Below are positions 9,496 through 17,789 of a stretch of 49,385 nucleotides of DNA, in pieces. The notes below the pieces were generated by a model. That model saw nothing but the letters and a program-made list of their open reading frames with translations, searched no databases and was not told the DNA's origin. Location: positions 1 through 49,385 of the forward strand of contig CACYXJ010000008.1 of assembly GCA_902778375.1 (NCBI GenBank), written 5' to 3'. Position 1 is the first letter of the stretch. Each line of letters opens with the position of its first letter. This DNA comes from an uncultured Erysipelotrichaceae bacterium. GTDB taxonomy: Bacteria > Bacillota_I > Bacilli_A > Erysipelotrichales > Erysipelotrichaceae. The translations under genes and the position numbers were made by a program.

Positions 9496-10404
9496 TTATT
9501 CAGCGCTGGTGTTTTCGCCGATCCACTGCAACTGGTACTGACCGGTGCTTTCGAGAATACCGCCGTCGGGAAGATCGATATGTTCCTCGTTCTCATAGTA
9601 GTCCTTGGTACGTCCAAGCGGATCATGAATATGGAGGCCGGCATCCTTGATGGCCCGGACCTTGTACTTGCCTGGCCGCAGGGCTTTGGGAATTTCATAG
9701 ACACCCGGGGTGATGGTAATGTTGTCGGCATTGTTGATATAGATCAGATTTGTATGTTTGTTGTGCTTCTTGGCATTGACCTTGGACCAGAAACGTTCTC
9801 TCATGAAGAACAGATCAGCATGATCGACCTTATAGGTGAAGGTCTTGGTCGGGGTAACGACTTCGACTCTGTCGGTCAGGCCGGTATTTCTTGTCACGTA
9901 GCCGAGACGGTGGCAGTTGACGATCTTGTCAGAAAGGAAATACAGTGCCGCTTCCGTTTCATACAGCATGCCGCTGACCTTCTGGGCGTTGGTCTTGCTG
10001 GAAGTATCGGGGATGTTATGAATCGTTCCCTTCTGGACCTTGTCGATGGAACGGACGGCGTCCTCTTCCGGAATCCGGTCCTTATCGACTGTCAGGGTCG
10101 CCTTGACAGCACTGACGCAGTGCTCGCCGCCATGCATCAGAATGGACGGATAAGGAAAATATCTGGAAATCGCCTCTTCCGACTTCATGTGCTCAAGATG
10201 AGCATCCATGATCATGTCGCGCATATTCTTCTGGCTGGTAACCAGTTTCTGGAAAATATCATATTTAACCGGCAGACTGTAGCGGTGAATGATACTCTTG
10301 CAGTTCTTGCAGATATAATGACCGTCCGCAAGACGCTCCGGTTTGTGACTGAACATTCCCTTGCTTTCCGCCAGGCAGAAATCACATACTTTTGTTCTGG
10401 CCAT
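9496..10404 (-). CDS. Zinc-finger (DUF4428-like) protein, function unknown
   Basis: 302 residues. The N-terminus carries a treble-clef type zinc site: VCDFCLAESKG followed by YICKNCKSI (two CxxC pairs about 25 residues apart), resembling DUF4428. The remainder, about 250 residues, has no motif I can name; the middle looks PH-like or beta-rich (DRVEVVTPTKTFTYKVDHAD) and the C-terminus has ITPGVYEIPKALRPGKYKVRA, like a beta-sandwich repeat. No signal peptide or membrane helix. The start at 10404 is chosen over one seven codons upstream because ggaggt lies at correct spacing only before the inner ATG. It is transcribed on its own, downstream of the trxB terminator. Confidence 0.8.
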   Translation of the reverse strand: MARTKVCDFCLAESKGMFSHKPERLADGHYICKNCKSIIHRYSLPVKYDIFQKLVTSQKNMRDMIMDAHLEHMKSEEAISRYFPYPSILMHGGEHCVSAVKATLTVDKDRIPEEDAVRSIDKVQKGTIHNIPDTSSKTNAQKVSGMLYETEAALYFLSDKIVNCHRLGYVTRNTGLTDRVEVVTPTKTFTYKVDHADLFFMRERFWSKVNAKKHNKHTNLIYINNADNITITPGVYEIPKALRPGKYKVRAIKDAGLHIHDPLGRTKDYYENEEHIDLPDGGILESTGQYQLQWIGENTSAE

Positions 10405-10427
10405 AAACAGCACCTCCGTTCTCATAC

Positions 10428-10433
10428 ATTATA
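10428..10433 (-). promoter_or_regulatory. -10 box of the zinc-finger gene
   Basis: TATAAT on the minus strand, 23 bp before the start codon. No clear -35 box is seen at the right distance. Confidence 0.45.
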
Positions 10434-10456
10434 GACATAACCGCTGAAAAAGGAAA

Positions 10457-10491
10457 ATGAAAAACGAGCGTTCCCGGCTGGGAGCGCCCGT
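10457..10491 (-). terminator. Terminator of the nrdD-trxB unit
   Basis: On the minus strand, a 12-bp stem with one mismatch and one G-T pair (10480-10491 with 10464-10475), GC-rich, tetraloop, followed by TTTTTCATTTT. Confidence 0.85.
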
Positions 10492-10512
10492 TTGAAACGG
10501 ATGGCGTCCGTG

Positions 10513-11436
10513 CTATTTGTTTTCGTTAATGTACCGGCAGGCAGCCAGGGCAGCTGCCGCACCGTCGGCCGCTGCGGTCGTCAGCTGACGAATCGTTTTA
10601 CGCCGGCAGTCTCCGGCAACGAACACGCCGGGGGTCTTTGTCAGGCAGTGTTCGTCGGAATCGAAGTATCCGTAGGTATCAAGATCGGTAACATCCTTGA
10701 AGGCGTCGTTTTCCGGAATCAGACCGATGGCGACGAAGAGACCGTCGCACAGGATCTGTTCGCTGTCGCCGCTTTCGGTATGTTCGATGACGACTCCGCG
10801 CAGGCTTCCGTCTTCAACCAGAAGCTGGTTGAGCCGGACACCTGTATAACTGGTCACGTTGGAGCGGCTGAAGAGAACATCCTGCAGTTTTGCCTCACCG
10901 GTAAACACCGGCAGGTCCTGCAGCATGACAACTTCGCTGCATTTTTCGGAAAGCAGGATCGCTTCCTGCAGGGCGGAGTTGCCGCCGCCGGCAACGCATA
11001 CCTTTTTACCGGTATAGAAGTCGCCGTCGCACACTGCGCAGAAGGAGATACCTTCTCCGACGAGGTCATCTTCGCCTTCGAGGCCCAGCATTCTGTGTCT
11101 GACGCCGGTCGCCAGGATCACTGTTCTGGCGTCGTAGGAACTTCCTTCTTCCGTCAGGACAGTCTTGCGACTTCCGGCATCGACGATCTTCGTGACAGTT
11201 TCCACTTCGAATTCGGCACCCTGGGCGATGATCTGATCGAACAGCTTGTCGGCCAGTTCCGTGCCGCTTACCGACTGGAAGCCGGGGTAGTTTTCGACTT
11301 TCGGGGAATGGGTGATCTGTCCGCCGAAGCCTTCTTTTTCAATCACCAGAACGGACTTGCCGTTGCGCAGGGCATACAGCGCCGCCGTCATTCCGGCCAT
11401 GCCGCCGCCGACTACAACTACATCATAGGCAGCCAT
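10513..11436 (-). CDS. trxB: Thioredoxin reductase (NADPH, FAD flavoprotein)
   Basis: Low-molecular-weight thioredoxin reductase, 307 residues. Motifs: VVVVGGGMAGMTAALYA (FAD-binding Rossmann), ILATGVRHR, the redox pair CAVC in SFCAVCDGDFY, GGGNSALQEA (NADPH-binding), and a C-terminal FVAGDCRRKTIRQLTTAAADG. It passes electrons from NADPH to a thioredoxin or redoxin protein. It starts 3 bp after the nrdD stop, with its ribosome site (gaggaaa) inside the nrdD end, so the two are co-transcribed and perhaps coupled. Since nrdD carries its own redoxin domain, TrxB plausibly serves that domain. A terminator follows. Confidence 0.94.
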   Translation of the reverse strand: MAAYDVVVVGGGMAGMTAALYALRNGKSVLVIEKEGFGGQITHSPKVENYPGFQSVSGTELADKLFDQIIAQGAEFEVETVTKIVDAGSRKTVLTEEGSSYDARTVILATGVRHRMLGLEGEDDLVGEGISFCAVCDGDFYTGKKVCVAGGGNSALQEAILLSEKCSEVVMLQDLPVFTGEAKLQDVLFSRSNVTSYTGVRLNQLLVEDGSLRGVVIEHTESGDSEQILCDGLFVAIGLIPENDAFKDVTDLDTYGYFDSDEHCLTKTPGVFVAGDCRRKTIRQLTTAAADGAAAALAACRYINENK

Positions 11437-11439
11437 GGC

Positions 11440-13827
11440 TTATTTCCTCATCAGCCAGCCTTTGATATCGGATACGCCGCGGTATTTTTCGAACTCGCTG
11501 CCATCCAGGACAACCAGGGTCGGAGCCTGCTTGATGCCGTACTTGGCAACCAGTTCACGCTCTTCGTTGGCGTTGAGGGTGGTATAGGAGATTCCGGCCT
11601 TGTCCAGCAGGGCACCAGCTGCCTTGCAGTTCGGGCAGGTCGGTGTCTTGAACAGCAGAACTTTGCTTTCGCCGGTTGTTCTTTCGGCTGCTGCCGGTGC
11701 TGCGGCTTCTTCTGTCAGATCGACAGGTGCCGGGTTCGGACCGGTATGGGTCAGGGTCGAATGGCCGATGTTGTAAACCTTGCGGTCCTTGAATTCCTGA
11801 GCCTTGCCGTCGTTCCAGTTCTGTACCGGACGGTAGTAGCCGGTAATACGGCTGTAGACTTCCGTCTTCTGGCCGCAATGCGGGCAGATGTACTGTTCGC
11901 CGGTCAGATAGCCGTGGTCCTTACATACGGAGTATGTCGGGGACATTGTGTAGTACGGCAGCTTGTAGTTTTCAGCGATCTTGCGGACAAGATTCGCGGC
12001 TGCTTTCCAGTCCGGCAGCTTCTCGCCCAGGAAGGCGTGGAAGACAGTACCGGAAGTATAGAGTGTCTGCAGATCATCCTGAATATCGAGAGCACTGTAT
12101 ACATCCTCTGTGTATCCGACCGGGAGGTGGGAAGAGTTTGTATAGTACGGTGTGCCGTTCATGTTGGCTGTGATGATATCCGGATATGTTTCCTTGTCAT
12201 GCTTTGCGAAACGGTATGTGGTGGATTCCGCCGGTGTGGCTTCCAGGTTGTACAGGTCGCCGTACTGTTCCTGATAATCGGACAGACGTTCGCGCATATG
12301 ATTCAGAACATTGCGGCAGAATGCCTGGGCTTTTTCGTCGGACAGATCCGCACCCAGCCACTTGGCGTTCAGGCAGGCTTCGTTCATACCGACCAGACCG
12401 ATCGTGGAGAAGTGGTTGTTGAAGGTGCCGAGATATCTCTTTGTATACGGATAGAGACCCTGTTCAAGAAGTTTGGTGATGACGGTGCGCTTTGTCTTCA
12501 GGGAGCGGGCTGCGATGTCCATCAGGTCATCCAGACGCTTGTAGAAGTCTGCTTCGTCAGCTGCCAGGTAGGCAATGCGCGGCATGTTGATGGTGACGAC
12601 GCCGATCGAACCGGTGGATTCGCCGGATCCGAAGTAACCGCCGGACTTCTTGCGCAGTTCACGCAGGTCCAGACGCAGACGGCAGCACATGGAACGTACA
12701 TCGCTCGGTTCCATATCGGAGTTGATATAGTTGGAGAAATACGGTGTGCCGTACTTCGCTGTCATTTCAAACAGAAGCTTGTTGTTTTCCGTTTCACTCC
12801 AGTCGAAGTTTCTGGTGATGGAGTAGGTCGGAATCGGATACTGGAAGCCGCGGCCGTTGGCATCGCCTTCGATCATGATCTCGATGAATGCCTTGTTGAC
12901 CATGTCCATTTCCTTCTGGCAGTCGCCATAGGTGAAGTCCATTTCCTGATCGCCGATCAGCGCCGGCAGGTTCTTCAGGTCATTCGGAACGACCCAGTCG
13001 AGCGTGACGTTGGAGAACGGTGCCTGTGTGCCCCAGCGGCTCGGTGTATTGACGCCGTAGATGAAGGACTGGATGCACTGCTTGACCTGCTTCTGGGTCA
13101 GGTTGTCGACTCTGACATACGGTGCCAGATAGGTGTCGAAGGAAGAGAACGCCTGAGCGCCGGCCCATTCGTTCTGCATGATACCGAGGAAGTTGACCAT
13201 CTGGTTGCAGAGGGTGGACAGGTGTTTTGCCGGGGCAGATGTGATCTTGCCCGGAACACCGCCGAGACCTTCCTGGATCAGCTGTTTCAGCGACCATCCT
13301 GCACAGTAGCCTGTCAGCATCGACAGGTCGTGGAGGTGGATGGCAGCGCTGCGGTGAGCGTTGGCGATTTCGTCGTCATATACTTCGCTCAGCCAGTAGT
13401 TGGCTGTGATCGCGCCGGAGTTTGAAAGAATCAGACCGCCGACGGAATAGGTGACGGTGGAGTTTTCCTTGACGCGCCAGTCATTGATGCGCAGGTAATT
13501 GTCAACCAGGTCTTTATAATTCAGAAGGGTGGAATTGACGTTACGTACTTTCTCACGCTGTCTTCTGTAAAGAATGTAAGCTTTCGCGACATCCGAGTAA
13601 CCGGATTCGGACAGAACCTTTTCCACGCTGTCCTGAATGTCTTCAACGGTAATCAGACCATTCTTGATCTTGCTTTCGAAATCCGATGTGACATGCAGGG
13701 CGATGAGATCGATCACCGACGGATGATACTCTTTCTGCAGGGCTTCAAAGGCCATTGTGATTGCGGCCGAGATCTTGGAGATGTTGAAATCTACGATCTT
13801 GCCGTCTCTTTTTACTACCTGATACAT
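11440..13827 (-). CDS. nrdD: Anaerobic ribonucleoside-triphosphate reductase with fused C-terminal redoxin
   Basis: Class III ribonucleotide reductase, reducing NTPs to dNTPs without oxygen via a glycyl radical. 795 residues. Order: ATP-cone (1-90, MYQVVKRDGKIVDFNISKI), catalytic barrel with an adjacent-Cys MCCRLRLD segment, a zinc site (CKDHG and CPHCGQ), the glycyl-radical loop ITGYYRPVQNWND (Gly near 663), an Ala-rich linker, then an extra ~74-residue redoxin domain (722-795) with TPTCPNC (C731/C734) and a QAPTL cis-proline motif. The start at 13827 follows agaggagagg; an upstream in-frame ATG lacks a ribosome site. It sits between nrdG (upstream) and trxB (downstream). The redoxin suggests dithiol rather than formate reduction; this is inference. 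Confidence 0.96.
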   Translation of the reverse strand: MYQVVKRDGKIVDFNISKISAAITMAFEALQKEYHPSVIDLIALHVTSDFESKIKNGLITVEDIQDSVEKVLSESGYSDVAKAYILYRRQREKVRNVNSTLLNYKDLVDNYLRINDWRVKENSTVTYSVGGLILSNSGAITANYWLSEVYDDEIANAHRSAAIHLHDLSMLTGYCAGWSLKQLIQEGLGGVPGKITSAPAKHLSTLCNQMVNFLGIMQNEWAGAQAFSSFDTYLAPYVRVDNLTQKQVKQCIQSFIYGVNTPSRWGTQAPFSNVTLDWVVPNDLKNLPALIGDQEMDFTYGDCQKEMDMVNKAFIEIMIEGDANGRGFQYPIPTYSITRNFDWSETENNKLLFEMTAKYGTPYFSNYINSDMEPSDVRSMCCRLRLDLRELRKKSGGYFGSGESTGSIGVVTINMPRIAYLAADEADFYKRLDDLMDIAARSLKTKRTVITKLLEQGLYPYTKRYLGTFNNHFSTIGLVGMNEACLNAKWLGADLSDEKAQAFCRNVLNHMRERLSDYQEQYGDLYNLEATPAESTTYRFAKHDKETYPDIITANMNGTPYYTNSSHLPVGYTEDVYSALDIQDDLQTLYTSGTVFHAFLGEKLPDWKAAANLVRKIAENYKLPYYTMSPTYSVCKDHGYLTGEQYICPHCGQKTEVYSRITGYYRPVQNWNDGKAQEFKDRKVYNIGHSTLTHTGPNPAPVDLTEEAAAPAAAERTTGESKVLLFKTPTCPNCKAAGALLDKAGISYTTLNANEERELVAKYGIKQAPTLVVLDGSEFEKYRGVSDIKGWLMRK

Positions 13828-14030
13828 ATCCTCTCCTCTATTTGCCGGAAAAAAACCCCCCTTATCCGGCTTTATCATATTTATCTGAACGGCCCGCTCT
13901 CTGCGCATCTTCCGATTAAAATGTTTCGCGAATTGCGAACAAACCACGAAACATTCTCAAGGGATCCAGTTGATGTGCGCAGGTGTCTGAGCCATCCTGC
14001 AAAGGTACTTTAACACCGCGGAAAAGTACC
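13828..14030 (-). promoter_or_regulatory. Structured ~200-nt leader of nrdD, attenuator-like
   Basis: No gene here. Reading the minus strand from the predicted start near 14031, there are four hairpins. P1: GGTACTTT/AAAGTACC, 14030-14023 with 14011-14004. P2: GCAGG/CCTGC, 14000-13996 with 13983-13979. P3: a perfect 9 bp, 13955-13947 with 13928-13920. P4: GCCGGA/TCCGGC, 13870-13865 with 13849-13844, just before the ribosome site. Inside P4 is AAGGGGGG followed by seven T, the shape of a terminator 3' half; ATCCCTT (13965-13959) could pair with it instead. I could not match it to a known riboswitch class. Confidence 0.55.
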
Positions 14031-14037
14031 GTCAATA

Positions 14038-14066
14038 AGATTACTCAAAAATAATTGGATTTCCAA
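14038..14066 (-). promoter_or_regulatory. Candidate promoter between nrdG and nrdD
   Basis: On the minus strand, TTGGAA (14066-14061), 17-bp spacer, TAATCT (14043-14038). It is imperfect, but the expected start falls at the first base of leader hairpin P1. Confidence 0.45.
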
Positions 14067-14104
14067 ATATATTTTCAGGCAGGATGAAAATTTCCTGTTT
14101 TTTT

Positions 14105-14797
14105 TCATTCCACACCGCGGATTTCGGTGGAACTTACATACTGTTTCATGATATCGGCGTATGTTTCCAGGTCTTCTTTCGAAGGTGCGTGAAGATCACC
14201 GAAGGGGACGGTGTCACGGTCCGTGAAGCACTGCAGATAGTAGTGTTTTGCCCCGCGGATCAGTTCGCCGATACCGGGAAAATCCTCTGCCTGGTGGAAT
14301 TCTTTGACCACAGTGGTGCGGAATTCATAGTCGATGCCGCTGTGCATGAGAAGACCGATGCTTTCGCGGATGACTTCCATATTAATATCTTTGACACCGC
14401 AGGTCAGCGCGTATTTTTCCGGTGTGTTTTTGATATCCATGGCGGCATAATCGATCAGCCCTTCATCGAGAATCTCCCTGAGCAGGGCGGGATGATAGCC
14501 GTTGGTGTCCAGCTTGACGGCAAATCCGAGTTCGCGGATCCTGCGCATCAGTGCCGGAAGGTCTTTGTGAAGACAGGGCTCGCCGCCGGTGAAGGCGACG
14601 CCGTCAAGAAGTCCCTGCCGTTTCCTGAGGAACTGCAGAAGTTCCTCTTCGTCCATGACAGGAGACGCACTGCCGTCAGCCAGTTCGAAATTGTGGCAGA
14701 ACGGGCAGCGGAAATCGCAGCCGCCGAGAAATACCGTGCAGGCAACGCGCCCCGGAAAATCGAGCAGTGTCATTTTCTGAAGTCCGTGTATTTTCAT
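14105..14797 (-). CDS. nrdG: Anaerobic ribonucleotide reductase activating protein
   Basis: Radical-SAM enzyme that makes the glycyl radical on NrdD. 230 residues. The 4Fe-4S motif is GGCDFRCPFCHN (CxxxCxxC); GGEPCLH is the SAM-binding GGE motif. The start at 14797 gives MKIHGLQKMTLLDFPG, the expected N-terminus, and follows ggagaa; the longer frame upstream is not supported. It lies 13 bp downstream of the DUF4037 gene and 277 bp upstream of nrdD, so nrdD has room for its own promoter. The TLLDFPG opening resembles the YjjW/NrdG2 group rather than E. coli NrdG. The neighbouring nrdD makes the role clear. Confidence 0.92.
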   Translation of the reverse strand: MKIHGLQKMTLLDFPGRVACTVFLGGCDFRCPFCHNFELADGSASPVMDEEELLQFLRKRQGLLDGVAFTGGEPCLHKDLPALMRRIRELGFAVKLDTNGYHPALLREILDEGLIDYAAMDIKNTPEKYALTCGVKDINMEVIRESIGLLMHSGIDYEFRTTVVKEFHQAEDFPGIGELIRGAKHYYLQCFTDRDTVPFGDLHAPSKEDLETYADIMKQYVSSTEIRGVE

Positions 14798-14810
14798 AAT
14801 GTTCTCCGTT

Positions 14811-15749
14811 TCATACAGCCGCCAGGATGTGCAGGTTGCGCAGCTGGCTGTCGCCAATACTGTCGTTTACCGAATAGGCGTGCTTTTCCAGATCGCCGCA
14901 GTCCGCTTTGGTCAGACCCTGGCCGATCAGTTCGTCGATGACATCGGCAGCGATGCCTTCGATGACGCGGTATTTCTCGCCGGCGTTATTGTCATTGTCC
15001 GTTGTGATCAGATATTCCAGAAGTTCCGCCTCGATCGATAGCCGGGACAATTGTCTCAGCGAGCGGAAGCTCCATTTGTAATATGTCTGATACACACGGT
15101 TGAGCAGGAAGATGGCAGCCATCGTGCTTTTGACAAATTCAAAGACGGCAAGCTGGGCGGCGGCTGTTTCACCGTGCGCCAGGCATCTTTGGTAATTGTA
15201 CTGGCCGGATTGTGCCATCAGCAGGAGGTTTCCGGCAAGTTTCTTGCGGCGGATATCCTCGGGATAGAAAGCCAGGGCGGAGCGGATCCTTGTAACTTCG
15301 CCATAGCCGTCAAAGAAGATGCGGCCGTTGACCGCTTCTGAAAGAGCAGGTTCGGGGGTCTGCAGCCACTGGCCGACAGTAAGAACACCATCGGCAGTGC
15401 CGGCTTTCTGAAGAAAGTATCCAGCAGTGCGGAAGACGCCGTGACGGCGGCCGCCGACCGGCTGGATCTTCGCTTTCTCGAAACCGGCGAATTCTTTGGG
15501 CAGCTTGTCGTAGGCTCTTTCCAGCAGGAAAGCCGTACGGCGGTCAACGATATCCTCTGGCGGCAGAAAGATGCAGAAGCCGGGTTCGAAGTCATGATCG
15601 CGGGAAACCTCGTCATCGAAGCCGAAGCATTCCGAGCCGCTTCCCGTCAGACCGCAGGCAACAAGATCCAGCAGCTGGGGAAATTCCTTCTCTAGCATCG
15701 GCTTCCCGTATGTCTCGTAGTACTGTTCGGAAAGTTCAATTCCCCGCAT
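14811..15749 (-). CDS. DUF4037 nucleotidyltransferase-fold protein
   Basis: 312 residues of the DUF4037 family, with a nucleotidyltransferase-like start: LTGSGSECFGFDDEVSRD followed by HDFEPGF, matching the G-S ... D-x-D pattern of that fold. The C-terminal two thirds look all-helical. No target is known to me. It starts 14 bp inside the end of the TPR gene, a strong sign of coupled translation, and that TPR/DUF4037 pairing probably means a shared role. nrdG follows 13 bp downstream. Possible roles such as modifying a nucleic acid or small molecule are speculation. Confidence 0.85.
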   Translation of the reverse strand: MRGIELSEQYYETYGKPMLEKEFPQLLDLVACGLTGSGSECFGFDDEVSRDHDFEPGFCIFLPPEDIVDRRTAFLLERAYDKLPKEFAGFEKAKIQPVGGRRHGVFRTAGYFLQKAGTADGVLTVGQWLQTPEPALSEAVNGRIFFDGYGEVTRIRSALAFYPEDIRRKKLAGNLLLMAQSGQYNYQRCLAHGETAAAQLAVFEFVKSTMAAIFLLNRVYQTYYKWSFRSLRQLSRLSIEAELLEYLITTDNDNNAGEKYRVIEGIAADVIDELIGQGLTKADCGDLEKHAYSVNDSIGDSQLRNLHILAAV

Positions 15750-16575
15750 AGATGGCCTCCGCCCGTTTCGTCAGTTCTTCGGCAGCCATGAAGTAGCCGT
15801 AGTATGCGAATGTCGGCGCGCACTTTTCGCATACGAAGGCATAATAACCGTCACGGGTGACATCCGGGGTATTGAGCAGGTCATAGGCTTTGTCCAGCAG
15901 CTCGAAGATTCTCGGCTCAGCTGCTTCCATACCTTTCTCTGCCTCCTCTGCATTTGCTATATTAAGGCATGTGATGGCCTGTTCCAGTACACCATTGGGT
16001 ACAGCGGCCATCTTTTCCATCGCTTTTCCATATAATATATAGGCTTCGTCATAGTTCCCGAGGGCAACACAGGTCAGGGCCATGTTGTTGTACAGGCCGC
16101 CGAGCAGTTCGGGAGATGTTTTCTCCGCTGCTTCGTAAACTGTACGGGCTTTGCGGAACAGTTTCATCGCTTCCTCGTTTTCGCCGAAGGCGTTCATCGC
16201 TGTCGCGACATTGGTATAGGTCGTACCGGAACTGATCGTTCCTTCAAAACCGAGCCGGTCGAGAAGGTCCAGTGCCTCTTTGCCGTTGGCAAGTGCCTGG
16301 TCTTTGTCTCCGGTCTTGCGGTAATGACCGACCAGTTCGTTTCTCAGCATCAGCTGACCGCGCAGGTCATTGCCCAGCTTCGCCTCTTCAAGCCAGTAGT
16401 GCAGATGTCTTTCCGCGCCTTTATAATCGCGGCGGCTCATGTAGTCATCCATTTTTTCGATGATCCGCTGCTGGGGGACTGGCTTGATTTCCGTGCCGGT
16501 TCCGTTTGCCGGATTGCACAGCGGACAATCCGGTTCCAGATAATCCTCCGGTTTCAGGGTGTCATGATCGTTCAT
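15736..16575 (-). CDS. TPR-repeat protein paired with DUF4037
   Basis: 279 residues. The N-terminus has a CPLCNP pair, perhaps a small metal knuckle. From about residue 45 onward are several tetratricopeptide repeats: YKGAERHLHYWLEEAK, QALANGKEALDLLDRLG, EEAMKLFRKARTVYEAA, NMALTCVALGNYDEAYILY. It is a protein-interaction scaffold, cytoplasmic. The start at 16575 (MNDHDTLKPEDY) is chosen because ggaggt lies 8 bp upstream; earlier in-frame ATGs lack a site. A TATAAT-like box lies at 16625-16630 on this strand. It is the first gene of the unit and overlaps the DUF4037 gene by 14 bp. The partner and function are unknown. Confidence 0.82.
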   Translation of the reverse strand: MNDHDTLKPEDYLEPDCPLCNPANGTGTEIKPVPQQRIIEKMDDYMSRRDYKGAERHLHYWLEEAKLGNDLRGQLMLRNELVGHYRKTGDKDQALANGKEALDLLDRLGFEGTISSGTTYTNVATAMNAFGENEEAMKLFRKARTVYEAAEKTSPELLGGLYNNMALTCVALGNYDEAYILYGKAMEKMAAVPNGVLEQAITCLNIANAEEAEKGMEAAEPRIFELLDKAYDLLNTPDVTRDGYYAFVCEKCAPTFAYYGYFMAAEELTKRAEAIYAGN

Positions 16576-16711
16576 AAGGCAATACCTCCGGTTCTCTTCG
16601 TACATATTGGTTGCTCTTCCTATTATTATATAGTGAATGCTTTTTCTTTTCCTTACGGAAAGCATCGGAAAACGTCTGTGCGGAAAATGAAAAAAGTTAT
16701 GAAAATAATTG

Positions 16712-16741
16712 TTGACATGCCTGATACCCCCGTTTTATTAT
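16712..16741 (+). promoter_or_regulatory. Promoter of the str operon
   Basis: TTGACA (16712-16717) and TTATTA/TATTAT (16735-16741), spacer 17-18 bp: near-consensus vegetative promoter upstream of rpsL. Confidence 0.85.
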
Positions 16742-16846
16742 GTATAGGCTTAGCGAAAAAAGGGCTTTGTTGTGCACAAAGCCAAAAATTAGGCTGAGGA
16801 ATGACACACTTGGAAACGTGTGCACAAAAATGAAAGGAGAAAGAAC
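16742..16846 (+). promoter_or_regulatory. str operon leader with two hairpins
   Basis: A roughly 100-nt untranslated leader. A perfect 8-bp hairpin (16763-16770 with 16776-16783) is followed by a second, CACAC/GTGTG (16805-16809 with 16818-16822). The 10-mer TGTGCACAAA occurs at both 16771-16780 and 16819-16828, which could allow alternative pairing. It may be an autoregulatory r-protein site; I know no named match. Confidence 0.45.
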
Positions 16847-17257
16847 ATGCCTACAATAAATCAGTTGGTACGCAAAGGCCGTACTGATAAAGTGACAAAG
16901 TCGAAATCCCCTGCTCTGAACAGAGGCTTCAACTCACTGAAAAAGCGTCAGACAAGATTAAGCAGCCCGCAGAAGAGGGGTGTCTGCACCCGTGTCGGTA
17001 CAATGACACCGAAGAAACCGAACTCTGCTCTGCGTAAGTACGCCCGTGTCCGTCTTTCCAACGGTATGGAAGTTACAGCTTACATCCCGGGCGTAGGACA
17101 CAACCTTCAGGAACACTCTGTTGTCATGATCAGAGGCGGCCGTGTCAAGGATCTGCCTGGTGTCCGTTACCACATCATCAGAGGTACTCTGGACTGTGCC
17201 GGTGTCAATGACCGCAACCAGAGCCGTTCCCTGTACGGAACAAAGAAGCCGAAATAA
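16847..17257 (+). CDS. rpsL: Ribosomal protein S12
   Basis: Small-subunit decoding-centre protein, 136 residues. [19 protein letters not shown] is the universal S12 signature, and the streptomycin-contact lysines in KKPNS and [12 protein letters not shown] are wild type. The start at 16847 ([11 protein letters not shown]) follows aaaggagaaagaac; an in-frame ATG nine codons earlier has no site and is not part of the family. First gene of the str operon. Confidence 0.98.
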   Translation: MPTINQLVRKGRTDKVTKSKSPALNRGFNSLKKRQTRLSSPQKRGVCTRVGTMTPKKPNSALRKYARVRLSNGMEVTAYIPGVGHNLQEHSVVMIRGGRVKDLPGVRYHIIRGTLDCAGVNDRNQSRSLYGTKKPK

Positions 17258-17275
17258 TAGAGAGGAAAAGAGAAC

Positions 17276-17746
17276 ATGCCAAGAAAAGGTTATATAGCTA
17301 AAAGAGATGTCCTGCCCGATCCGATCTATAATTCCAAGCTGGTCACAAAGCTGATCAACAAGATCATGATCGACGGCAAGAGAGGCACAGCACAGACAAT
17401 CCTGTACGATGCCTTCGCATACATTGAAAAGACAACAGGTCAGAACCCGATGGAAGTCTTCGAAAAGGCTCTCGGCAATGTCATGCCGGTTCTGGAACTG
17501 AAGGTCCGCCGTGTCGGCGGTGCCAACTATCAGGTACCTGTTGAAGTCAGCGCTGACAGAAAGCTGACACTTGGTTTACGCTGGATCGTAAACTATGCAA
17601 GACTGCGCCATGAAAAGACAATGGAACAGAGACTTGCTCATGAAATCCTGGATGCCGCCAACGGAACAGGCGCATCTGTCAAGAAGAAGGAAGACACCCA
17701 CAAGATGGCTGAAGCAAATAAAGCATTTGCTCACTATCGCTGGTAA
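17276..17746 (+). CDS. rpsG: Ribosomal protein S7
   Basis: Primary 16S rRNA-binding protein of the 30S head, 156 residues, the standard length. [20 protein letters not shown] and [14 protein letters not shown] are typical. It follows rpsL after 18 bp. In E. coli S7 represses its own operon, and the rpsL leader could be the corresponding site here, though that is only a possibility. Confidence 0.98.
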   Translation: MPRKGYIAKRDVLPDPIYNSKLVTKLINKIMIDGKRGTAQTILYDAFAYIEKTTGQNPMEVFEKALGNVMPVLELKVRRVGGANYQVPVEVSADRKLTLGLRWIVNYARLRHEKTMEQRLAHEILDAANGTGASVKKKEDTHKMAEANKAFAHYRW

Positions 17747-17789
17747 TAAGACATATCTGGCAATAGACAGAATATAGGAAGGAGCGACT

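Noticed and set aside
10492..13425. A 977-codon open frame on the plus strand
   Set aside because: It is the antisense of trxB and nrdD, both secure by motif. It has no ribosome site and its product resembles no family; long antisense frames arise from biased codon use.
13828..14030. Purine or cobalamin riboswitch in the nrdD leader
   Set aside because: The conserved core bases of neither class are found; it is kept only as an unknown structured leader.
14065..14074. AAATATATTT near the nrdD promoter as an NrdR box
   Set aside because: NrdR sites come in pairs at fixed spacing; only one weak AT-rich palindrome is present.
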